DNA from: Bradyrhizobium sp. WSM471
GTDB taxonomy: Bacteria; Pseudomonadota; Alphaproteobacteria; Rhizobiales; Xanthobacteraceae
DNA length: 64,000 bases
Assembly (NCBI RefSeq): GCF_000244915.1
Contig: NZ_CM001442.1
Coordinates: forward strand, 2,728,001-2,792,000
Direction of reading: 5' to 3'
Shown: positions 53,115 through 59,978 of the stretch, piece after piece
How positions within the stretch are numbered: position 1 is the first letter of the stretch
Layout: every line of letters starts with the position of its first letter
Translations under genes and position numbers: made by a program
The notes under the pieces: model-generated
What the model saw: only the letters and a program-made list of their open reading frames with translations
The model's database searches: none
What the model was told of the DNA's origin: nothing

Positions 53115-53309
53115 ATGATCAGCAAATCGAATCAAACGGCACTCAATGTCTTTCCGCAAGCGTACTGCCTGTCTTGCGAGGAAAAGACGCCGCATCGGCA
53201 TGAACGGTTGGCAATCCACGGTACGCAAATGGCACGTGCGACTTGTCTCACCTGCAACAACGAGCGTACGGGCTTTGAGGAGGGGAAGCGGCTCGCCAAT
53301 CCGAGCTAA
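53115..53309 (+). CDS. CxxC-pair microprotein (zinc-ribbon-like)
   Basis: A 64-residue protein with two CxxC pairs, CLSC near residue 18 and CLTC near 46, suggesting a zinc ribbon, and a polar remainder (HRHERLAIHGTQMARAT between them). An AGGGGG ribosome site lies 5 bases before the ATG. It resembles the microprotein at 39108 in design but not in sequence. It is transcribed below operator site 2. Function unknown. Confidence 0.65.
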   Translation: MISKSNQTALNVFPQAYCLSCEEKTPHRHERLAIHGTQMARATCLTCNNERTGFEEGKRLANPS

Positions 53310-53414
53310 CAGCAGCCGTCCTTTGGTCTGGTATATGTTCGCTCACTACCGCTTAGCGCAATCGGCAGTGCCCAATGCGCCGCGAGAGCTGCGCCTGCTA
53401 GACGGCTCGAGCAA

Positions 53415-55679
53415 ATGCCTGCGGACGGTCGGGGTAGCTCCGGAGTGACCCCGATATCGTACAAGGAGTTCTTCCGCTATGGCATTTTCGGCCTGGCGGT
53501 AGCCGCAATCGTGGCGTTCGGTATCTCGCCATTTACCGGAGGAATCGTACAGCAGTGGTCGCGAAGCGATGTTGAAGCCAGATCCAAGCTGGTCTTCAAC
53601 GCCATCCAGCCGTTGCTTAGTCGTGATGTGGAAGACCAGGCCTGGGACCGGCTCTCGGACCTTTTCAAGAGAGTGGCGCTCGACAAGAAGATTCTCGCGG
53701 TTGGATTTTGTGATCCGGAAGGCTCGTTGCTCGCGCCAACACCGGAGATGCCGGCGAGCTTCTCCTGCGAAAAGTCGGCCAAATCCGAGAACGAGAGTTT
53801 CGCAAGCATCGCCAGCGGCGGGCGACGAATTCTCGTAGCTGCGTTTCCGATCTCGAGTAGCCGAGGTCGTTCCTACCTCGTCATTCTAACCGACCTCAGC
53901 TTCGCGGCGGCCAGGTCCAGCCAGGTGCTGGCGTATCTGCTTGCCGCGCTTGCCGGCGTCGTTCTGGTCCTGACCGTTGGCACGATCATTTTCGCCGTCC
54001 TCATGATGCGCGGCTGGATGAAGGCATTGCGACGCGCGGTCGAGGAGGTCCGTCGAGGTGCTCAGGGAGTGCCACTCCAACTCGGTGGCTCGTCTATTGA
54101 TCGAGAAATTCACAAGCTCTTGCGTAGCGCCGAACAAGTTACGTTTACAAGCCAGATCGATTGGACGCCGAAATCGCTTCAGGAGGTGCTGCAAAGCGTC
54201 CTCCCGGGGGCCGAAGTTCTCGTCCTTTCCAATCGGGAGCCCTACATTCACAACACTTCGGAAGCGGGGACTGTGGTGCAGCGGCCGGCGAGTGGATTGG
54301 TCTCGGCCCTGGAGCCGATCATGCGTGCCTGCGGTGGCACTTGGATCGCACACGGCAGCGGCAGCGCCGATCGGGAGACCGTCGACGACCACGATAGGCT
54401 CCGCGTCCCCGAGGCAGCCCCGGCCTACACGCTTCGGCGCATCTGGATCTCTGAGAAAGAACAGGACGGATATTACTACGGTTTTGCCAATGAAGGGCTC
54501 TGGCCATTGTGCCATATCGCTTTCGTGCGCCCTACGTTCAGGTCCAGCGACTGGCAAATGTATCGGCAGATCAACCAGCGCTTTGCCGATGCAGTCGTTG
54601 CCGAGGCGCGCGCCGAGGACCCCATTGTGCTGGTCCAGGACTATCACTTCGCGCTTGCTCCAAGAATGATCCGTGAGCGCCTGCCCAGGGCGACGATCAT
54701 AACTTTCTGGCACATTCCGTGGCCGAATGCGGAAACCTTCAGCATCTGCCCATGGAAGGCGGAGATTATCGAAGGATTGCTCGGCAGCACCATTGTTGGA
54801 TTTCATACCCAATTTCACTGCAACAACTTCATCGAGGGTGTGGATCGCTTCTTGGAGAGCAGGATCGATCGCGAAGTGCAGGCAGTCAGCCTTGGAGGAC
54901 ATGAGACCAGAATACGTCCTTATCCCATCTCGATCGAATGGCCGCCAAGGGAACTGGAAAAGCTACCACCTCCCACGGAATGCCGATCTAGCATCCTCGC
55001 CCAGTTCGGATTGGCGGAGGATACGAGGCTGATCGTAGGCGTTGAGCGATTCGATTACACCAAAGGCATTCTTGATCGCATGCGGGCCGTAGACGCGCTT
55101 TTGTCGCGAAATCCGGCCTGGACAGATCGGCTTGCCTTCATCCAGGTCGCAGCACCGACGCGCAGCAAACTCAACGCGTACTCGAAGCTCCAGGCTGAAG
55201 CGGAGGCGCTCGCTGCCGAAATTAACGAGCGGCACCGCGGTCGCCAACCCTTGATGCATTTGGTCGCGCGGCACTACGAGCCGTCAGACGTGTTCCGGCT
55301 GTTCAGAGCGGCCGATGCCTGCGTCGTCAGCAGCCTGCATGACGGAATGAACCTCGTCGCGAAGGAGTTCGTTAGCTCGCGAGAAGACAACGCTGGGGTC
55401 CTTATCTTGTCGAGCTTCACCGGGGCGTCACGAGAATTATCCGAGGCTCTCATCGTCAATCCCTATGACACCGAAGAAATAGCATCGGCTATCGAGCTTG
55501 CACTTACAATGCCAATCGAGGAGCAGGCCGAGCGCATGAAGCTCATGCGACAGCAGGTCAAGGAGCATAACGTCTATCGCTGGGCAGGCACGATGCTGGT
55601 GGACGCAGCGAGAAGTCGCACCCGCGAGCGGGTTCTTGGCCTGGCCACCAAGGCCGGTCATGGCGTGAAGCAGATCTGA
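53415..55679 (+). CDS. otsA: Trehalose-6-phosphate synthase fused to an N-terminal membrane sensor-like module
   Basis: The 754-residue product has a C-terminal GT20 domain (about residues 255-735) with SNREP and SGLVSAL near 272-298, QDYHFALAPRMI, HIPWPN, GFHTQFH, ERFDYTKGI and LHDGMNLVAKEF, the UDP-glucose and Glc-6-P binding blocks, so it should make trehalose-6-phosphate. In front lie a transmembrane helix (about 22-40), a periplasmic-like region (about 45-165), a second helix (about 172-198) and a HAMP-like stretch (200-240). Usual OtsA is about 460-500 residues and soluble. No OtsB phosphatase lies nearby. GTG 53445 is an alternative start. Confidence 0.88.
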   Translation: MPADGRGSSGVTPISYKEFFRYGIFGLAVAAIVAFGISPFTGGIVQQWSRSDVEARSKLVFNAIQPLLSRDVEDQAWDRLSDLFKRVALDKKILAVGFCDPEGSLLAPTPEMPASFSCEKSAKSENESFASIASGGRRILVAAFPISSSRGRSYLVILTDLSFAAARSSQVLAYLLAALAGVVLVLTVGTIIFAVLMMRGWMKALRRAVEEVRRGAQGVPLQLGGSSIDREIHKLLRSAEQVTFTSQIDWTPKSLQEVLQSVLPGAEVLVLSNREPYIHNTSEAGTVVQRPASGLVSALEPIMRACGGTWIAHGSGSADRETVDDHDRLRVPEAAPAYTLRRIWISEKEQDGYYYGFANEGLWPLCHIAFVRPTFRSSDWQMYRQINQRFADAVVAEARAEDPIVLVQDYHFALAPRMIRERLPRATIITFWHIPWPNAETFSICPWKAEIIEGLLGSTIVGFHTQFHCNNFIEGVDRFLESRIDREVQAVSLGGHETRIRPYPISIEWPPRELEKLPPPTECRSSILAQFGLAEDTRLIVGVERFDYTKGILDRMRAVDALLSRNPAWTDRLAFIQVAAPTRSKLNAYSKLQAEAEALAAEINERHRGRQPLMHLVARHYEPSDVFRLFRAADACVVSSLHDGMNLVAKEFVSSREDNAGVLILSSFTGASRELSEALIVNPYDTEEIASAIELALTMPIEEQAERMKLMRQQVKEHNVYRWAGTMLVDAARSRTRERVLGLATKAGHGVKQI

Positions 55680-55714
55680 GCGAGCTCTCCAAATGCCGAT
55701 TTTTCAACAAACAC

Positions 55715-55730
55715 CGTACTGAAGCGTACC
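55715..55730. promoter_or_regulatory. Candidate Crp/Fnr-type operator, site 4
   Basis: CGTACTGAAGCGTACC has two exact GTAC halves 10 bases apart, 113 bases before the small membrane protein gene at 55844. Confidence 0.45.
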
Positions 55731-55788
55731 GTTCCCTCTTTCCACGGCGAATAGCTCGCTGGCACTCTTGTCGTTCGCGAGCTGTTGC

Positions 55789-55830
55789 CTTGGGCATGTG
55801 GACTTGGGCATGTGGACTTGGGCATGTGGA
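55789..55830. repeat. 14-bp tandem repeat, three exact copies
   Basis: CTTGGGCATGTGGA is repeated three times without mismatch directly upstream of the ribosome site (AAGGAAGG) of the gene at 55844. Copy-number change would alter promoter spacing or the leader, not the coding frame. Confidence 0.9.
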
Positions 55831-55843
55831 AAGGAAGGCGGAA

Positions 55844-56035
55844 ATGGACATCCTGATCGGAGCTGTCATGATCGCAGCTGCAGGCGTCCTGATTTTCATT
55901 GGGCTCCCGAGTCGCGCTGGCGATCATCCAAAATTCCTGCGCTTCGAAGCCGCTCTGGTTCTGTACCCTCCAGTCATTCTGTCGTTTCTGGGCCTTGGCG
56001 CCGCGGCGCTGATTTCAGGCCTGCTCACCAGATAG
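55844..56035 (+). CDS. Small two-helix membrane protein
   Basis: A 63-residue protein with two hydrophobic helices (about residues 2-20 and 36-60) around a short polar loop RAGDHPKFLRFE. The ATG at 55844 follows an AAGGAAGGCGG ribosome site; a longer frame reading through the 14-bp repeat is less likely. Operator site 4 and the triple repeat lie in its leader. It is the kind of short envelope protein seen elsewhere in this region. No family is recognised. Confidence 0.6.
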   Translation: MDILIGAVMIAAAGVLIFIGLPSRAGDHPKFLRFEAALVLYPPVILSFLGLGAAALISGLLTR

Positions 56036-56180
56036 TCGCCTTTCGAGCCATGAGACGGCTCTCAAAATCCGCCGGAAAATGCGGTCCGTCAGCCGCGGAG
56101 GTGGAAACCAATCGTCCAGGAGGCTGATGCGTAGCCGGTGCCGATAGCGCAAGCCTGAGTAGACGTGGCCTCCTTGGGGC

Positions 56181-56675
56181 TTAGCGCGCTGGTTTCGGCC
56201 CGCCAGATTCCCGAAACGACCTCAGCAGGCGATCCAGCGCCGGGCTCGCGGCACGGCGGAGCTCCTGAAGATTTCTCTGCGATAGTGCCCGCAGTTTCTG
56301 TTCACCTCTCCCGGTCAGCTTGAGGCGCACACGTCTGGCATCCTGCGGGTCGGCAACCCGGCTTACTAGCCCAAGCTTGGCCAAACGATTGATCAATTCG
56401 ACCGCCGAGTGAGGTCGGATCAGCAGAAAGCGCGCAACATCACCGACTGTCGCAGGACCCGGGCGCACGAAGCCCTTGATGCCAAGCAGCGCCTGATGCT
56501 GCGTAGGCGTCAATCCCTGCTTTGCTGCGGCTGCCTCGCTGAAGGCCAGAAAGCTCCGGATTTGGTACCGGAACTGCGCCAGCGCAGCATAGTCGGAGTC
56601 ATGCATCGAGTGGGTGGCTGCGGATGGCGCAGACCTGACCGCAGTCGCCCGTTGCGCCTTCTTCACCTGAACCAT
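56181..56675 (-). CDS. MarR family transcriptional regulator
   Basis: The 164-residue product has an N-terminal extension and a MarR winged helix: LTPTQHQALLGIKGF near 55, VGDVARFLLIRPHSAVELIN near 78-97 (recognition region) and the wing VADPQDARRVRLKLTGRGEQ near 110-130. MarR proteins usually repress genes for transport or stress and respond to small aromatic ligands. ATG 56675 is chosen (MVQVKKAQ); an internal ATG (MHDSDYAAL) is an alternative. It is leftward, before the alpha-CTD-like gene. Confidence 0.87.
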   Translation of the reverse strand: MVQVKKAQRATAVRSAPSAATHSMHDSDYAALAQFRYQIRSFLAFSEAAAAKQGLTPTQHQALLGIKGFVRPGPATVGDVARFLLIRPHSAVELINRLAKLGLVSRVADPQDARRVRLKLTGRGEQKLRALSQRNLQELRRAASPALDRLLRSFRESGGPKPAR

Positions 56676-56788
56676 GCCATGCCGTCTCCGTGCTTCCCAC
56701 CCGGCGACGCGGGCCGTTAGCCAAAAGTAGCAAGCAGGAGCGCCCGCACCAAGCAGCGGGAACTCTGGATACACAGCTATCCGGCGCT

Positions 56789-57406
56789 CTACTCGAAGCT
56801 CGAGAGTAGGATCTTCACCAGGATGACCTGAAACGCGATCGGGATCCGGGCGCTCTTCCGCCTGATCGAGCGCTGCAGCGCACCGGCGATCTCGGCGCTG
56901 GTCAGGCTGCCTGCCGAGGCATTGGCGATCAGCTCGCTCCACATCTGCGACAGCGAACCGCCGGGCGGGATTACCGGCTTGATGGTCACGCCGCAGCCCT
57001 GCGCCCATTCCACGATCTCCCGCATCGTATGCGGCCCGCAATTGCGCGCCGTCGCGAGACGTTCGGCCGTGAGCGCCCGCAGCAATTCGCGCGACGGCGA
57101 CCAATTCCCTTTCGGCGGTTGCTCGCCGTTGAGCTCGACTGCGAGCTCCTTCAGGACGTTCTGGGCACGCACGCTCAGCCGCTTCATCGGCCCGGGCACA
57201 CGCTTCGCCTGAACAGAGCCGACTGCCGGTCCCCGCTCACCGGTCGTTCGATTGCGAGGGTCGGGCATGCGCGAGGCATCGCCGGACTGTGGTGTCGCCC
57301 CCTGTCCGTTCACCTCTTCCACCGACCACGCCGCCTCCTGCCGCTCCGCACCTTGCGGCCACGACCGTCGCTTCCGGGTACCCGCCACTGTCGTTCGCCG
57401 CGCCAT
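56789..57406 (-). CDS. Stand-alone RNA polymerase alpha-CTD-like protein
   Basis: The 205-residue product has a basic, disordered N-terminus (about 1-70) and a segment (about 75-142) that resembles the alpha subunit C-terminal domain: LSVRAQNVLKELAVEL matches the first helix LSVRSANCLK, and ARNCGPHTMREIVEWAQGCG matches the helix-hairpin NLGKKSLTEIKDVLASRG. An insertion of about 15 residues lies between the two. The rest (150-205) is unrecognised. It may bind DNA or contact promoter factors. ATG 57406 is chosen; a GTG at 57439 is possible. It is divergent from the ABC operon. Confidence 0.62.
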   Translation of the reverse strand: MARRTTVAGTRKRRSWPQGAERQEAAWSVEEVNGQGATPQSGDASRMPDPRNRTTGERGPAVGSVQAKRVPGPMKRLSVRAQNVLKELAVELNGEQPPKGNWSPSRELLRALTAERLATARNCGPHTMREIVEWAQGCGVTIKPVIPPGGSLSQMWSELIANASAGSLTSAEIAGALQRSIRRKSARIPIAFQVILVKILLSSFE

Positions 57407-57451
57407 TTCTCTCGCCAAGCTCGCCAGCCTCGTACTCACAAAGGCTAATAT

Positions 57452-57468
57452 ATATCGTGATCCGATAT
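57452..57468. promoter_or_regulatory. 17-bp dyad ATATCG-N5-CGATAT
   Basis: A perfect 6-bp inverted repeat with a 5-base spacer sits between the divergent alpha-CTD-like gene and the ABC operon, in an AT-rich island. A TCACGTGA palindrome follows at 57473-57480. It is a candidate operator for MarR- or GntR-type control. Confidence 0.45.
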
Positions 57469-57657
57469 GTTTTCACGTGATAATTTTTGTCGTTCGACCA
57501 AAGGCGAAATTGACAGCGGGGCTTTACAAGCAATGCTAAGCGCCAAGAGCTACACGCGGATGTGACGTGCCCGGCGCAGCAGGCCTTTGCGGTCGGCTGG
57601 CGCCGGACAGGTCGTGCTGGCGCCTGCAAACAAGAGTGATATTCGGAGGAAACGATC

Positions 57658-58992
57658 ATGACTGACGATCTCATTCGCCGCGGCATCTCGCGCCGTGGTC
57701 TGCTCCAGACCACCGCCGGCCTCATCGGCGGCTCCATGCTGCCGGCGATGCCGGCCTTTGCCGACGACAAGCCGGCGATTGGCACTTATCCGGTTGGCGT
57801 GTCGGGTTCCACCGCCTTCATCGGCATCTCGGTGCCGCGCACCGGCACCTACGCGGTGCAGGGTGAGGACGAGCTCAAGGGCTACCAGCTCGCGATCGAG
57901 CACATCAACGAAGGCCACCAGCTGATCAAGAAGATCTCGCCCAAGACCAGCAAGGGCGTGCTCGGCAAGGAGCTGAAGTTCGGCGTCGCCGATTCGGCGG
58001 CCAAGCCGAACGAGGCGGTGCAGGCGCAGCAGCGCTTCATCAGCGAGAACAAGGCGATCATGATCACCGGCGGCACGTCGAGCGCCGTTGCGGTGGCGCT
58101 GAACAAGCTCGCTCAGCGCGAGCATGTGATCTTCGTGTGCGGCATTTCCGGCTCGAACGACACGACCGGCAAGGACTGCGTTCGCTACGGCTTCCGCCAG
58201 AACTTCTACGGGCAGACTGCGGCTGCAGCGATCGGCCCGGTGATGGTGCGGGAGTTCGGCAAGGGCAAGAAAGCCGCGTATCTCACGCCGGACTACACCT
58301 ACGGCCACACCGTCACGAAGTCGATGCAGGACTTCCTGGCGACCGCTGGCTGGACCACCGTGACCAACCAGGTCGCCCCGCTCGGCGCGCCGGACTATTC
58401 CTCTTACCTGCTGAACGTCGCGAACTCTGGCGCCGACGTGCTCATCAACGTGAACTGGGGCCATGATGCGGTGCTGTCGACCCAGCAGGCAAAGCAGTTC
58501 GGCGTGCTCGACAAGATGAAGCTGGTCGTCCCCTACCAGGTGCCTTTCATCGCGCGCGAGACCGGCGGCCTGATGCAGGGCGTCTATGCCGCCACCGACT
58601 ATTGGTGGACGATCGAGGACAAGTTCCCGCTGGCCAAGATGTTCAACGAAGCCTTCGAGAAGAAGTACGGTTACAAGCCCGAATGGGGCGCCGAGAACGC
58701 CTATGTCAGCTTCGCGCATTGGGCGCACATGTGCGAGCAGGCCGGCAGCTTCAGTCCGCCCGACGTGATCAAGGCCTACGAGAAGGGCGAAACAATCCCG
58801 TCGCTGGTCGGCGACGTGCATTACCGCCCCGAGGATCATCAGTGCGTTCGCCCGGTGATCATCGTCAAGGGCAAGCAGCAGAAGGACATGAAGAACAAGG
58901 AAGACTGGTACGACGTCGTCGAGATCGTCCCGGGCGAAGCCCTGATGCAGAAGCCCGACGCCTTCGGCTGCCATCTCGGCGACTACAGCTGA
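57658..58992 (+). CDS. ABC transporter substrate-binding protein (branched-chain amino acid type), Tat-exported
   Basis: The 444-residue product begins with a twin-arginine signal (SRRGLLQTTAG near residue 11, cleavage near 38) and folds as a type I periplasmic binding protein (Peripla_BP_6): VPRTGTYAVQGEDELKGYQL near 60, GGTSSAVAVALNKLAQRE near 140 and TPDYTYGHTVTKSM near 215. It should deliver a branched-chain amino acid, amide or related organic acid to the LivHMGF-like proteins encoded downstream. A GGAGG ribosome site precedes the ATG. A strong terminator follows, which would make this the most abundant product of the operon. Confidence 0.9.
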   Translation: MTDDLIRRGISRRGLLQTTAGLIGGSMLPAMPAFADDKPAIGTYPVGVSGSTAFIGISVPRTGTYAVQGEDELKGYQLAIEHINEGHQLIKKISPKTSKGVLGKELKFGVADSAAKPNEAVQAQQRFISENKAIMITGGTSSAVAVALNKLAQREHVIFVCGISGSNDTTGKDCVRYGFRQNFYGQTAAAAIGPVMVREFGKGKKAAYLTPDYTYGHTVTKSMQDFLATAGWTTVTNQVAPLGAPDYSSYLLNVANSGADVLINVNWGHDAVLSTQQAKQFGVLDKMKLVVPYQVPFIARETGGLMQGVYAATDYWWTIEDKFPLAKMFNEAFEKKYGYKPEWGAENAYVSFAHWAHMCEQAGSFSPPDVIKAYEKGETIPSLVGDVHYRPEDHQCVRPVIIVKGKQQKDMKNKEDWYDVVEIVPGEALMQKPDAFGCHLGDYS

Positions 58993-59008
58993 GATCTCGC
59001 AAACCCCT

Positions 59009-59053
59009 GTGACGCCGCGGACTGCACTCCGGTCCCGCGGCGTCACCTTTTTC
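59009..59053 (+). terminator. Rho-independent terminator between the first binding protein and permease genes
   Basis: A perfect 12-bp GC-rich stem (59009-59020 with 59035-59046) and 14-base loop is followed by a CTTTTTC tract. It lies inside the operon and probably lowers expression of the permease and ATPase genes relative to the binding protein. Confidence 0.85.
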
Positions 59054-59091
59054 TGACGCGCACCCTCGCGCGCCACAACAGCGATTGTCGC

Positions 59092-59967
59092 ATGATAAGT
59101 TGGCCTAACCTCGTTTCACAGCTTTTCAACGGGCTCGCATTGGGTGCCTTGCTCGCGCTGATCAGCTCCGGCCTGACCATCATCTACGGCACGCTCGGCG
59201 TGCTGAACCTCGCGCACGGCGCGATGTTCATGATCGGCGGCTATGCCGGCTTCGTGGCCTACCAGTACACGGAATCGTTCATCCTCGCCGTGATCGCAGG
59301 CTCGCTGTTCGTGATGCTGCTCGGCGTTGTCATGGAACGCGTCATTATCCGCCACTTCTATGATCGCCCGCACGAGGATCAACTGCTCGTGACCTTCGGG
59401 CTCGGCATCTGCTTCGTCGAGCTGGTGCGCCTGATCTTCTCGAGCCAGTCGCAGCTGGTGCCGCCGCCGGCGCTATTCCAGGGCATCACCAACCTCGGCT
59501 TCATGTTCTATCCGACCTACCGCCTCGCCGTGGTCGGCATCGTCGCGATCGCCCTCGGCGCGCTGTTCATCATCCTTTACCGGACCCGGCTCGGCCTGAT
59601 CGTGCGGGCCGGCATCGAGGATTCGGTGATGGTGGATTCGCTCGGCATCAACGTCTATCGCGTCTTCATGGTGGTGTTCGGCATCGGCGCGATGGCCGCC
59701 GGCTTTGCCGGCATCGTCAACGCGCCGGTGGTGTCGCTGACGCCGGGCATCGGAGACGACATCCTGGTCCAGACCTTCGTGGTGGTGGTGATCGGCGGCG
59801 TCGGCTCGTTTCCAGGCGCGATCCTCGGCGGTCTGATCGCCGGCGAGATCATCAGCGTCACCTCCATGTTCAACCCCGGCTATGCCTATGTGATGCTGTT
59901 TGCGGTGATGACGCTCGTGCTCGTGGTGCGACCGCATGGCTTGCTCGGCGTCCAGGGCCGCGAGTAA
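59092..59967 (+). CDS. livH: ABC transporter permease, LivH type
   Basis: The 291-residue product is a LivH-type permease with about eight transmembrane helices. The opening LFNGLALGALLALISSGLT and the GTLGVLNLAHGAMFMIG segment near residue 42 are typical of the family, and the EAA-like loop is in GLGICFVELVRLIF near 100-115. It forms the channel with the LivM half of the following fusion protein. The gap to the next gene is 11 bases. Confidence 0.93.
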   Translation: MISWPNLVSQLFNGLALGALLALISSGLTIIYGTLGVLNLAHGAMFMIGGYAGFVAYQYTESFILAVIAGSLFVMLLGVVMERVIIRHFYDRPHEDQLLVTFGLGICFVELVRLIFSSQSQLVPPPALFQGITNLGFMFYPTYRLAVVGIVAIALGALFIILYRTRLGLIVRAGIEDSVMVDSLGINVYRVFMVVFGIGAMAAGFAGIVNAPVVSLTPGIGDDILVQTFVVVVIGGVGSFPGAILGGLIAGEIISVTSMFNPGYAYVMLFAVMTLVLVVRPHGLLGVQGRE

Positions 59968-59978
59968 GCGATTTTCCC

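Noticed and set aside
55781..55843. Upstream in-frame extension of the 55844 gene through the 14-bp repeats
   Set aside because: It encodes repetitive GHVDLGMWT-like residues and lacks a ribosome site, whereas ATG 55844 has a strong one.
11520..57600. Attachment-site repeat of the tRNA-Gln 3' end
   Set aside because: Not found by eye at the right side of the accessory region; it needs a computed search, so no att site is claimed.
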